Assembly (NCBI GenBank): GCA_021157555.1
Contig: JAGGWL010000345.1
Location: 1-6,930 of the forward strand
Source of the DNA: Deltaproteobacteria bacterium
Lineage (GTDB): Bacteria; Desulfobacterota; Desulfobacteria; Desulfobacterales; BuS5
Length of the DNA stretch: 6,930 nucleotides
Direction: 5' to 3'
The notes under the pieces were generated by a model. It was not told the DNA's origin. It saw only the letters and a list, made by a program, of their open reading frames with translations, and searched no databases. Of this stretch, positions 1 to 6,763 are shown in pieces. The position numbers and the translations under genes are program-made. Position 1 is the stretch's first letter, and every line of letters begins with the position of its first letter.

Positions 1-125
1 AGTCAAAATAATATTTAGAGTTCAGATTCAGGTCAAGTTTGTTTCATATAAAACCTGTAAAAGGTGAAGCCATAAAAAGCTATTTCAATTGAAAAATCAA
101 TCAACACCTTTACTGACAAATGCCC

Positions 126-155
126 TTGACAAATAGGGATAAGAGATAATAATAT
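126..155 (+). promoter_or_regulatory. Candidate sigma-70 promoter of the GntR gene
   Basis: A perfect -35 hexamer TTGACA (126-131) is followed after 18 bases by a -10-like TAATAT (150-155). Transcription would start near 162, giving a leader of about 45 bases. The -10 lies inside the palindrome TAATAATATTA (147-157), so a repressor bound there would block the promoter; autoregulation is common among GntR proteins but is inferred here. A perfect TATAAT also occurs at 180-185, but it lacks a good -35 and would put the start on top of the ribosome site, so I rank it second. Confidence 0.45.
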
Positions 156-157
156 TA
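147..157. repeat. Palindrome TAATA-A-TATTA, possible operator
   Basis: This is an exact 11-bp palindrome with one central base, overlapping the proposed -10 element of the regulator promoter. The position suits an autorepressor site for a dimeric GntR-type protein. It does not clearly match the GT-N-TA-N-AC pattern often quoted for the HutC subfamily, and its A+T content makes chance occurrence quite possible. Confidence 0.3.
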
Positions 158-206
158 CATATTAGGACTATTTTTTCTCTATAATGTATTAGGAAAGAAA
201 AACAAT

Positions 207-947
207 ATGAGCAAATTAAGCAGAAGTCACATTCCATTATATTTTCAATTGCAGCAGATTTTAAGGGAAAAAATTCTATCCGGTAAAATTTCTATAGATG
301 AATCCCTACCGACAGAAAGCGACCTGTGCAAACAATACGGAGTAAGCCGCACAACGGTTCGGCAGGCATTTACAGCGCTCTTAAATGAAAAACTTATAAT
401 AAGAATTCCGGGAAAAGGAACATTCATAACTCAGCAAGATAAGCATGAAAACGTTGTACATTTTTTTAATACAACAGAAAGCCTTATAACCACAGCCTAT
501 TTTGCATCATTTGATAAAACCTTTCATTACAGGGGAGTAGTATCTCCTTCAATTAGACTTATAGATATTTTTGGCCTTGAACCAGATCAAAAAATCTTCT
601 GTATGCGTGGAACCAGATATAAAAATGGCAAGCCCCTATGCTATTTTATTACCAACTTCTCTTCGAAACATGCGCATTATTTTAAAGGCAAACGGCTAAA
701 AAATGAAATTTTGCTAAAGATTATTGAAAAAGAACTTGGTATGACTATAAAAAAAGTGCGCCATACCATTAAAGCTTTCAAGGCAGATAAACAAATAGCA
801 AAATATCTTGGAATCAAAGAGAATGATCCAGTTCTCGAACTTGAACAAATTTATTATATGGATAATGATATTGTCGTGGAGGTAGGTATAAACTATTTTC
901 ACGCGGAACGTTTTAGCTATACGCTTGAATTAATACAACAAAAATAA
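207..947 (+). CDS. GntR-family transcriptional regulator, HutC/UTRA type
   Basis: Cytoplasmic DNA-binding regulator of 246 residues, the usual length for the HutC subfamily. Residues about 8-76 form the winged helix-turn-helix: IPLYFQLQQILREKILSG, then LPTESDLCKQYGVSRTTVRQAF as the helix-turn-helix, and the wing ending in IPGKGTFI. Residues about 95-240 fit a UTRA ligand-binding domain, closing with DPVLELEQIYYMDND and a final strand region. The effector of such domains varies (sugars, amino acids, other small molecules) and cannot be read from the sequence. The ATG start is preceded by AGGAAAG (191-197), somewhat distant (12 bases between AGGA and ATG), and the protein begins just before the conserved fold, so the start is well supported. 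The gene points toward the efflux operon and ends 25 bp from it. Regulation of that operon is possible but unproven. The gene is more AT-rich in feel than the efflux genes. Family assignment is secure, target and ligand are unknown. Confidence 0.93.
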   Translation: MSKLSRSHIPLYFQLQQILREKILSGKISIDESLPTESDLCKQYGVSRTTVRQAFTALLNEKLIIRIPGKGTFITQQDKHENVVHFFNTTESLITTAYFASFDKTFHYRGVVSPSIRLIDIFGLEPDQKIFCMRGTRYKNGKPLCYFITNFSSKHAHYFKGKRLKNEILLKIIEKELGMTIKKVRHTIKAFKADKQIAKYLGIKENDPVLELEQIYYMDNDIVVEVGINYFHAERFSYTLELIQQK

Positions 948-972
948 AACTAAGGAACGGGGAGAAAAGAAC
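948..972. other. Short convergent gap without a visible terminator
   Basis: Only 25 bp separate the stop codon of the rightward regulator from the stop codon of the leftward outer-membrane channel gene. No GC-rich hairpin with a T-tract is visible on either strand. Transcripts from the two sides may therefore run into each other and overlap at their 3' ends, or end by Rho. This is an inference from absence of a motif. Confidence 0.5.
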
Positions 973-2265
973 TTAAAGATCGCCGACTGCCCGATGCAAC
1001 CTGAGAATTGATAAAGAAGCATCATAAACAGCGCTGTCATAGTTGAAATGACTGAGCGTCCGCAGGGTTTCAGCATCCAGTACCTCGGTGTTGGTGGCAA
1101 GGCCTTCCTGGTACCTGTCTTTGACTACTTTAAGATTTTCCTCTCCCTGGGCAAGGGCTTTTTGGGTCACTTCAACACGTTTATGACTCTCTTCAAGATT
1201 AAGCCATGCCTGACGTAATTGCAGCGTAATTAAAGTTTTTACATCTTCTCTTTTTTCATACAATGCTTGTGCCTGACGTTTAATTGCACCGGCTTTGTGC
1301 CGGGCAAGTCCTCCATCAAAAAAATTCCACTTTAGTCCCAGCGTTGCCGCCCATTCTTTTTCAGATTCCATGTATTCATTCTCAGTATATTTATAGCCGC
1401 CTGAAACAGCAATTTGCGGCCTGCTTGCAGCGGCTTTTACTTTAGCAGTGCTATACATGACATCTATCATCCGTGCCAGTATTTTTAGTTCATGACGAAT
1501 ATCCAGCGCAGCACAGCTCAAAGTTGCAAGATCTTGTTCCGGCCGGTCAAGTTTAATTTCAACAAGATCTACTATTCGGATTAATGGAAATCCTAAAAGA
1601 CGATTATATGCTGAACGTGCGATGTCGAGCCGATTTTTCACTTGCAGTTCATTCTGAACAGCATCTGCCAGGGAAACTTTGGCGGCCAGCAGATCATTAA
1701 CGGCTACGAACCCCTGGCTGTATAAATTTTCAACATCAGTTGCATGGGAGGCAAGGCTTTCAACATGGCTTTTTGCTACAGCAAATTGGCGAGTACTCCG
1801 CAGAACAAAAACATAGGCTTCAGCAACTTTTAATTTTAAATTCTGTTTCTCTATGTCCTGATTAATAGATGCTGCCGCCAGGGACGATTCTGCGGCGTCT
1901 ATGCCATTGCTTATTGCCCAGCTTGTAAAAATAGGGATAGATGCCATGGTTGACCAGGTTAAAAATTCATCCTGGGCCATAGGTATAGCTGCTCCCCCGA
2001 AATTCAAGGCCGGCTCATCGTCCACAACAGTATATCCGCCATTAAAATCAAGGTTGGGTAAGCGTAAAGCCTTTGCGGCTGCAAGTATTTTTTTGGCAGC
2101 TTCGGTCTTTTTTATTACTGACTGAAGACTATGGTCATATACCAGGGCTATTTCCCAGGCTTCCTCAAGTGATTCTGCGCAGAAGACAGGAGGTATTATT
2201 ATAAAAAAAAAGAAATATAAAAGTATTACAACAATAGTCAAAACCCTGTGATCAAGCATCATCAT
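973..2265 (-). CDS. TolC-like outer-membrane efflux protein
   Basis: Outer-membrane channel subunit of a tripartite efflux system, expected to trimerise and dock on the adaptor. The 430-residue product has a hydrophobic signal peptide (residues about 8-30, likely cleaved at FCA/ES) followed by two outer-membrane efflux protein repeats, about 31-225 and 250-428. The duplication is visible in the matching segments LYSQGFVAVNDLLAAKVSL (first repeat, from about 181) and RYQEGLATNTEVLDAETL (second repeat, from about 384), and in the typical strand entry WNFFDGGLARHKAG near 313. Long alanine-rich heptad-like helices make up most of the rest. Length is normal for the family. The gene begins with three consecutive ATG codons. 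The AGGA at 2269-2272 is only 3 bases from the first, so the second or third ATG may be the real start. It overlaps the end of the RND gene by 14 bp, as the last gene of the operon. Substrate is unknown. Confidence 0.93.
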   Translation of the reverse strand: MMMLDHRVLTIVVILLYFFFFIIIPPVFCAESLEEAWEIALVYDHSLQSVIKKTEAAKKILAAAKALRLPNLDFNGGYTVVDDEPALNFGGAAIPMAQDEFLTWSTMASIPIFTSWAISNGIDAAESSLAAASINQDIEKQNLKLKVAEAYVFVLRSTRQFAVAKSHVESLASHATDVENLYSQGFVAVNDLLAAKVSLADAVQNELQVKNRLDIARSAYNRLLGFPLIRIVDLVEIKLDRPEQDLATLSCAALDIRHELKILARMIDVMYSTAKVKAAASRPQIAVSGGYKYTENEYMESEKEWAATLGLKWNFFDGGLARHKAGAIKRQAQALYEKREDVKTLITLQLRQAWLNLEESHKRVEVTQKALAQGEENLKVVKDRYQEGLATNTEVLDAETLRTLSHFNYDSAVYDASLSILRLHRAVGDL

Positions 2266-2599
2266 TTTTCCTATTTAAAATTAAGCCATCATATTTGTTT
2301 AAAAAAAGAAACATTAAAACAGGCACAACCATAACAGTAAAAATAGTAGAAGTAATTGTTCCAAAAATTAAGGAAATAGCCATTCCTCTAAAAACAAAAT
2401 CCGCCATCATTACAGAAGTTCCGGCAATTATTGCAAGTGCTGTCAGCATGATCGGACGCAGACGGACCGCACCAGCTTCACAAACAGCGTCACGCAGGGT
2501 ATACCCCTGTTTAAGATAGCCTATTATAAAATCAATAATCAGCAAAGAACTTCTTGTGACTACACCCGCCAAAGCCACAAGTCCTATATTAGAAGGCAT
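2252..2599 (-). CDS. RND efflux transporter permease, C-terminal 115-residue fragment
   Basis: This fragment holds the last part of the RND pump: MPSNIGLVALAGVV, then LLIIDFIIGYL, the cytoplasmic LRDAVCEAGAVRLRPIMLTA segment typical before TM11, and two further hydrophobic helices ending in a short charged tail. Its ATG is only the internal Met of the conserved FYSMPSNIG motif; upstream in the same frame the codons still read GVCPGHWITGEFYS, so the frame really continues the larger gene. The ATG lies 10 bases past the stop of the upstream fragment, but no convincing ribosome site precedes it. Reinitiation making a split protein is conceivable but less likely than a simple frameshift. The stop overlaps the start of the TolC-like gene by 14 bp. 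Confidence 0.85.
   Translation of the reverse strand: MPSNIGLVALAGVVTRSSLLIIDFIIGYLKQGYTLRDAVCEAGAVRLRPIMLTALAIIAGTSVMMADFVFRGMAISLIFGTITSTIFTVMVVPVLMFLFLNKYDGLILNRKNDDA
2269..2272 (-). promoter_or_regulatory. Ribosome binding site of the TolC-like gene
   Basis: AGGA on the minus strand stands 3, 6 and 9 bases before the three successive ATG codons (at 2265, 2262 and 2259). Usual spacing favours the second or third ATG, which would shorten the protein by one or two residues without affecting the signal peptide. The site lies inside the last codons of the RND gene, consistent with coupled translation. Confidence 0.55.
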
Positions 2600-2609
2600 T
2601 GAATAAAAT

Positions 2610-5534
2610 TCACCGGTTATCCAGTGCCCCGGACATACGCCTATAAAGCATAAAGCCTAAAGGTATCGCGACCATTGCAATAACAGGTATCATAAAGGAA
2701 CGGTAATATCCAACTAAAAGCAGGTAGATTGCAGTGAGTGATAAAAATAATGCAAAACCAAGATCTCTGAAAATATCAAGAGTAAGGCGCATTTCACCAT
2801 CCCAGAAAAGTTTATAACCGTCAATTATATCAGGATCTTCAGCCTTCAGGGACAAATTGCCGGTGGTCAATTTACTCCCATCTCCCACCGCCATTCCATC
2901 AATCCTCTGATCAAGATCCACGACCGCGCAAAATGGAGATGACTTCAACATGGCTGCGCCGACATATGTAACTCTTTCATTATCCTTATGGCAGATTAAC
3001 CGATCCTGCAAGCCAGGAATTATTCTGGTTAATTCAGAAACTGGAATTTTTGTACCCGCGGCATTTGTTAGATAAATTTTTGCCAGTAGAACAGGATCAA
3101 TCTGATATTTTCTTGGAATATTCAAAGAAATCGGAACGGCATTTTTTTCTTCAGCTATATGAACCCGTCCTATAATATCACCATCAACAATTCTTTTCAG
3201 CGCAAGGGCTACCTGGGAGGTTGTAATACCTGATAAAGCGGCTTTTTCTTTATCAACTATAATCTGGTATTCGCGGACATCTTCCGCTTCCGAATCATTT
3301 ATTTCTATAATGTCGTATGTTTTTTGAAATTCACGGGATACTTTTTCATTAAGATGTCGCAATGTAAGTAAATCATGCCCATATATTTCCGCCCGAATAG
3401 TGGAGTGAACAGGTGGACCTGGCGGGTCTTCCATTATTCGCAGAGTGCATCCCGGATAACGGGCACGAACTTTTTCTATCGCCGGGCGTAGTTCCCGTAC
3501 AATTGTAACGGAAGATTCATGCCGTAATTGTTTATTAACCAGGTTTACCCGAATCTCTGCTACATAGGAACCTGCCTTATGACTGGCACCTCGCAAAAGA
3601 CCACTGAAATCTATTATTCCGGAGCTGCCAAGGAATATCTGATAATTTGTTACTCTTGGCTGTTGCCGCAATAATTGTCCGATTTCACGGGTAATCTGAT
3701 CTGTTATTTCAATTGGGGTAAATTCAGGCATATCAATGGTTATATTAAAGGTGTTTTTATCATCCTTTGGCATTATATCTACCCCAACGCCTCCATAGGA
3801 AATCGGGCCGCCAGGGCCCTGCGGACGAACAAACTGCCAGAGAGGCTGCATAAAAGAAACTCCGGCCAGTAAAATTATTATTAAAAATAATATCCATCTG
3901 GCTTTAGGTTTATCAATCAAAGGCGTAATGATTTTATAATAAATTTTTTTCAAAGAATCTTTTTGTTGACCAGGACGATGCTTTACTCCGGTTTTAAGCC
4001 AGTGATAGGCCGCCCAGGGAGTTATTATATAGGCTACCAGCAATGATGCCAGCATTGCTGCCGGCGCATTAAAGGTAATAGGAAAAATATAAGGTCCGCT
4101 CATATCTGTCAGCATGATTAAGGACGAAAAAACAAGCATAATTCCGATTGTAGCAAGGTTGGTAGGGTTACCTATTTCATTCGTTGCCAACACCGTTGCA
4201 AGTTTTTTATCTCCTTTTTCCATATTCACGAAATGACGATTTATATTTTCTATCACCACAATTGAAGCATCTACCATCAAACCCAGGGAAACAATTATTC
4301 CAAATAAAGTCATTCTGTTGATTGTCAGTCCAAAAAGCAGGTCTCCACCCAGAGTCAAAGACAAAATTAATGGTACTGAAACACCTGTAATTACAGCCTC
4401 CCGAACCCCCAGAAAGAGAGCAATAACACAAAAAACAATAATTATTGCAATGCCAAGATGTTCAATAAGCCTGTTAACAGCATCGTTGGCATTTGCACCA
4501 TCATTTCTTGTGATTATAACCTGAACTTCAGATGGCAAAAATTTGTTTTTCATCCTTTCAACGCGCTCGCAGATGTCATTGGCGGCAAAAACTGCATTGG
4601 CGCCTTTTTTTTTGGCAACAGCAATGGTTACAGCCGGCATTTCCGGATCATGACTTTTTCCAAACCTGGGATCAGCCGGACCAAATGCAAAACGGGAGAC
4701 TCTTTTTCTTTCAACCGGGGGGCCGTCAATTATATTTGCGACATCTTCAATATAAACAGGGCGTCCATTATAAATCCCGACTATCAGGCGAGCTACAGCT
4801 TCTGCTGATTCCAGAAATCCCTTTAAAAAAAGAGGATTGTTTTCACCGGTGATTACAATTGTACCGAGTGGGCCGGCAAGGTTGGATGCGGACAAGGAAG
4901 CATGGATAGTGTCCATTGTAATCCCGAAGGCCTGGAGGTGTTCCGGGTCAAGTTCGATCCTGATTTCACGATTACGGCCTCCTTTTACATAAGCCATAGA
5001 AGTATCACCAAGACTATGTAATCGTTCTACCATACGATCGGCAAGACGTTTTAAAGCATAATCGTCATAAACTTCTGAGGCAAGGGTTATGGTTACTATG
5101 GGAACATCATCAACATCAATGCTTTTTACAATGGGAGGCCCTGCTTCCGGTGGAAGTTTATCCTGTATTCGCGAGACCTTATCATAAAGCTTTGTTAATG
5201 ATTCTTCCTTATCCTGGCCCACGTCAAACTCTATCACAATCAGGCATGCGGAATTCATGGCATTTCCGTAAATATGGTCGATGCCTGTAAGTTCACTAAT
5301 AGCAGCCTCTAACGGATAAAGAATTAATTCTTCAACTTCTTCTGAGGAAACACCAGGCATGCTTACAAATACTTCAGCCCCGGGAACAAGTATTTGAGGA
5401 TTTTCTTCCCTTGGTGTCAAGATAAGCGAAAAGACACCTAAAAGCACACAGGCAATTATAAATAAAATAGTCAGCTTGGAAATAATAAAATATTCTGCAA
5501 TTTTGCCGGCCAGATTAAAAGCGCTATCTTTCAT
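2610..5534 (-). CDS. RND efflux transporter permease, N-terminal 974-residue part (frameshifted)
   Basis: Inner-membrane proton-driven pump of the RND superfamily, the energised part of the tripartite system. TM1 lies at about 18-39, followed by the first large periplasmic porter loop (about 40-355; TPREENPQILVPGAEVFVSMPG is characteristic). TM2-TM6 span about 358-515, TM7 about 547-565, the second periplasmic loop about 566-920, and TM8 begins near 924. The proton-relay region in TM4 reads GLMVDASIVVIENI, with a single Asp (D422) and E429, unlike the Asp pair of AcrB. The frame is correct through about F961 and then reads 13 foreign residues (MLYRRMSGALDNR) to a TGA, so the end of the TM8-TM9 region and TM10-TM12 are lost. 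The start is backed by a strong AAGGAGG nine bases upstream and overlaps the adaptor stop by 11 bp. Drug, solvent or metal substrate cannot be assigned. A product this truncated would not be expected to transport. Confidence 0.9.
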   Translation of the reverse strand: MKDSAFNLAGKIAEYFIISKLTILFIIACVLLGVFSLILTPREENPQILVPGAEVFVSMPGVSSEEVEELILYPLEAAISELTGIDHIYGNAMNSACLIVIEFDVGQDKEESLTKLYDKVSRIQDKLPPEAGPPIVKSIDVDDVPIVTITLASEVYDDYALKRLADRMVERLHSLGDTSMAYVKGGRNREIRIELDPEHLQAFGITMDTIHASLSASNLAGPLGTIVITGENNPLFLKGFLESAEAVARLIVGIYNGRPVYIEDVANIIDGPPVERKRVSRFAFGPADPRFGKSHDPEMPAVTIAVAKKKGANAVFAANDICERVERMKNKFLPSEVQVIITRNDGANANDAVNRLIEHLGIAIIIVFCVIALFLGVREAVITGVSVPLILSLTLGGDLLFGLTINRMTLFGIIVSLGLMVDASIVVIENINRHFVNMEKGDKKLATVLATNEIGNPTNLATIGIMLVFSSLIMLTDMSGPYIFPITFNAPAAMLASLLVAYIITPWAAYHWLKTGVKHRPGQQKDSLKKIYYKIITPLIDKPKARWILFLIIILLAGVSFMQPLWQFVRPQGPGGPISYGGVGVDIMPKDDKNTFNITIDMPEFTPIEITDQITREIGQLLRQQPRVTNYQIFLGSSGIIDFSGLLRGASHKAGSYVAEIRVNLVNKQLRHESSVTIVRELRPAIEKVRARYPGCTLRIMEDPPGPPVHSTIRAEIYGHDLLTLRHLNEKVSREFQKTYDIIEINDSEAEDVREYQIIVDKEKAALSGITTSQVALALKRIVDGDIIGRVHIAEEKNAVPISLNIPRKYQIDPVLLAKIYLTNAAGTKIPVSELTRIIPGLQDRLICHKDNERVTYVGAAMLKSSPFCAVVDLDQRIDGMAVGDGSKLTTGNLSLKAEDPDIIDGYKLFWDGEMRLTLDIFRDLGFALFLSLTAIYLLLVGYYRSFMIPVIAMVAIPLGFMLYRRMSGALDNR
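2643..2656. repeat. 7-bp tandem duplication ATAAAGC x2 causing the frameshift
   Basis: The plus strand reads ATAAAGC at 2643-2649 and again at 2650-2656 with no spacer (GCTTTAT twice on the coding strand). One copy fits the codons for the conserved GF-IGV segment; the second adds seven bases and shifts the frame by +1. Short tandem duplications of this kind arise, and are lost again, by replication slippage. Confidence 0.9.
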
Positions 5535-6606
5535 CTTTGCCAGCCTCCTTGATAATATCTCCTTCCCTTAATTCAGGGAATTGTCCGGCTATAATTCTTT
5601 CGCCGCCTGAAAGTCCGGCATTTACTTCAAGCCTGTCGGGCCATTGCCTGGCAATTCTTAACCATCTGAATCTGATCCTGTTTTCCTTGTCAAGTAAAAA
5701 AACACCGGTTAAACCGCCCCTAACATAAATATTTGATTTTTTAACCACCGGAGATTTATGATACGATATCAAAAACTTTGAACGCCCGAACATACCGGGT
5801 AAAAGCCCGTCAATCACAGGTGTTGTAATTTTAACCTGATAGCGCCGACTGACTGGATCCCCGGAAGGAACAATGCGGGAAACCTGGCCCTCAAAATTTA
5901 TTGCAAGTGCATCAATAGCAACAGATACAATATCATTTACTCTAATGTGAGCCATACGTGATTCCGGAACATAAGTATTAAAGAGTAAGGCCTGGTCGGA
6001 TTCTATTGTTAAAATAGGGATACCGGGAGTTGCCAGATCGCCAACCCGTTTTTGTCTGTTTATCACCACTCCGTTGACCGGGCATAGAATCCGTGTGTAT
6101 TTACGCTGTGATATTGCAGTCTTCAAAACGGCTTTTGCTTCGCCCAGACTGTCTCGTGCAATATCCCGTTGAAGGCATACTTTGCGTAAAGCATTATCAG
6201 ATGCGCTTCCACGAGCAAAAAGGGCTTCAAAACGTTTAACATCTGTTTCCGCATCAAGCAATGTCGCATTAGCCTTGGCAACGGTTGACATGGTCTGATT
6301 GATGGCTCCTTCAACATCAGAATCATCCAGGCTAATCAATAATTGTCCGGTAGAGACCGTCATCCCTTCATGCACAGTTATTTTGTTGATAAAACCGGTT
6401 ATGCGGGAAGAAAGTTCAATTCTGGCATCGGATATAACCGAACCGATAGTCGAATAATAAACAGGTATATTTTCAATTTTAACTTGCGTAACCGGTAAAT
6501 CATAAACAGCCGGAGGCGACTTTGAATAAACAGGAGGATCGTTTGAACAGCTGGATAAAAAAACAACTAAAACAGCATAAACAATCATATAATATTTTAT
6601 AATCAA
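5524..6606 (-). CDS. Periplasmic adaptor (membrane fusion protein) of RND efflux system, lipoprotein
   Basis: Adaptor linking pump to outer-membrane channel, 360 residues. A lipoprotein signal is visible at residues 1-20 (IVYAVLVVFLSSC, lipobox LSSC with Cys20 as the predicted lipidated residue). The lipoyl domain is split around a helical hairpin: first half about 61-95 (ITGFINKITVHEGMTVSTGQ), hairpin about 96-170, second half about 171-205 (CPVNGVVINRQKRVGDLATPG). A beta-barrel domain follows (about 206-282, ending near GLLPGMFGRSKF), then a membrane-proximal domain (about 283-355; GVFLLDKENRIRFR and LEVNAGLSGGERII). The start is TTG: it has AGGA eight bases upstream and gives the signal peptide its only N-terminal lysine, whereas the next ATG (residue 7) has no ribosome site at a usable distance. 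It is the first gene of the operon and its stop overlaps the RND start. Confidence 0.93.
   Translation of the reverse strand: MIIKYYMIVYAVLVVFLSSCSNDPPVYSKSPPAVYDLPVTQVKIENIPVYYSTIGSVISDARIELSSRITGFINKITVHEGMTVSTGQLLISLDDSDVEGAINQTMSTVAKANATLLDAETDVKRFEALFARGSASDNALRKVCLQRDIARDSLGEAKAVLKTAISQRKYTRILCPVNGVVINRQKRVGDLATPGIPILTIESDQALLFNTYVPESRMAHIRVNDIVSVAIDALAINFEGQVSRIVPSGDPVSRRYQVKITTPVIDGLLPGMFGRSKFLISYHKSPVVKKSNIYVRGGLTGVFLLDKENRIRFRWLRIARQWPDRLEVNAGLSGGERIIAGQFPELREGDIIKEAGKDER
5544..5550 (-). promoter_or_regulatory. Strong ribosome binding site of the RND gene
   Basis: AAGGAGG on the minus strand, nine bases before the ATG at 5534, lies within the last codons of the adaptor gene. It is the best Shine-Dalgarno match in the operon and fixes the RND start. 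Together with the 11-bp stop/start overlap it indicates coupled but independently strong translation of the pump. Confidence 0.8.
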
Positions 6607-6763
6607 AATTTTTATCCTTTGTTATATTCACACTTTAAAAGAACTATTTCTTACATATATAATATAATAATATATTGACATAAAGATTATTATTACACAA
6701 GAGATGAATGTATGTAAGCGTTTATGATTATAAATTGTATATATTTGCTCAGAAAAATTATGG
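6607..6763. other. Very AT-rich intergenic region between divergent units; expected operon promoter
   Basis: This stretch separates the leftward efflux operon from the rightward partial frame and should carry promoters for both. I see no convincing -35/-10 pair for the operon: the best minus-strand candidate is TTGTGT (6700-6695), followed 17 bases later by a poor -10, CAATAT (6677-6672). An inverted repeat AATATA-ATAA-TATATT lies at 6661-6676, followed on the plus strand by TTGACA (6675-6680). No terminator or structured RNA is evident. Confidence 0.45.
6615..6618 (-). promoter_or_regulatory. Ribosome binding site supporting the TTG start of the adaptor
   Basis: AGGA within AAAGGA on the minus strand ends eight bases before the TTG at 6606, an ordinary spacing. 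The alternative ATG lies 18 bases further downstream, too far from this site, and no other purine-rich site precedes that ATG. Confidence 0.65.

Larger units (their letters stand above)
1..206. other. AT-rich leader region upstream of the GntR regulator gene
   Basis: No coding frame is supported here. The stretch contains a perfect 12-bp palindrome TTTCAATTGAAA (83-94). This lies between the arms of a wider inverted repeat, AAAGGTG (60-66) and CACCTTT (105-111). An 8-bp direct repeat TGACAAAT occurs at 114-121 and 127-134. The 11-bp palindrome TAATAATATTA lies at 147-157. These elements precede a regulator gene, so some may be operators, but AT-rich sequence yields short palindromes by chance. 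The first 56 bases show nothing I can name. Confidence 0.5.
2252..5534 (-). pseudogene. RND efflux pump gene interrupted by a 7-bp duplication
   Basis: This span is the whole ancestral pump gene. The frame from 5534 stops at 2610 while the conserved C-terminus continues one frame away to 2252. The span is 3283 bases; removing one copy of the 7-bp repeat at 2643-2656 leaves 3276 bases, exactly 1092 codons with the stop. The restored join reads IPLGF-IGVCPGHWITGEFYS-MPSNIG, the expected RND sequence, so the duplication is the only defect I see. Whether the gene is dead, phase-variable or misread cannot be decided from one sequence. The two fragments are described separately. Confidence 0.8.

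Noticed and set aside
180..185. Perfect TATAAT as main promoter of the regulator
   Set aside because: No acceptable -35 lies 16-18 bases upstream, and the transcript would begin at the ribosome site, leaving a leader of about 15 bases.
1901..2519. Rightward open frames at 1901-2125 and 2295-2519
   Set aside because: Both are antisense to well-supported coding sequence (TolC-like channel and pump C-terminus) and lack ribosome sites or recognisable motifs.
2252..2599. Separate small membrane protein gene
   Set aside because: Its sequence is the standard RND C-terminus, its frame extends upstream past its ATG through conserved residues, and no ribosome site precedes it; it is a fragment of the pump gene.
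4458..4852. Two rightward open frames (4458-4808 and 4532-4852)
   Set aside because: They lie antisense inside the pump gene, whose frame encodes clear RND porter and transmembrane sequence; their translations have no domain-like features and are shadows.
6661..6676. Inverted repeat as a transcription terminator
   Set aside because: The stem is made only of A-T pairs and is not placed after any gene end; it is more likely promoter-region A/T sequence or a chance repeat.
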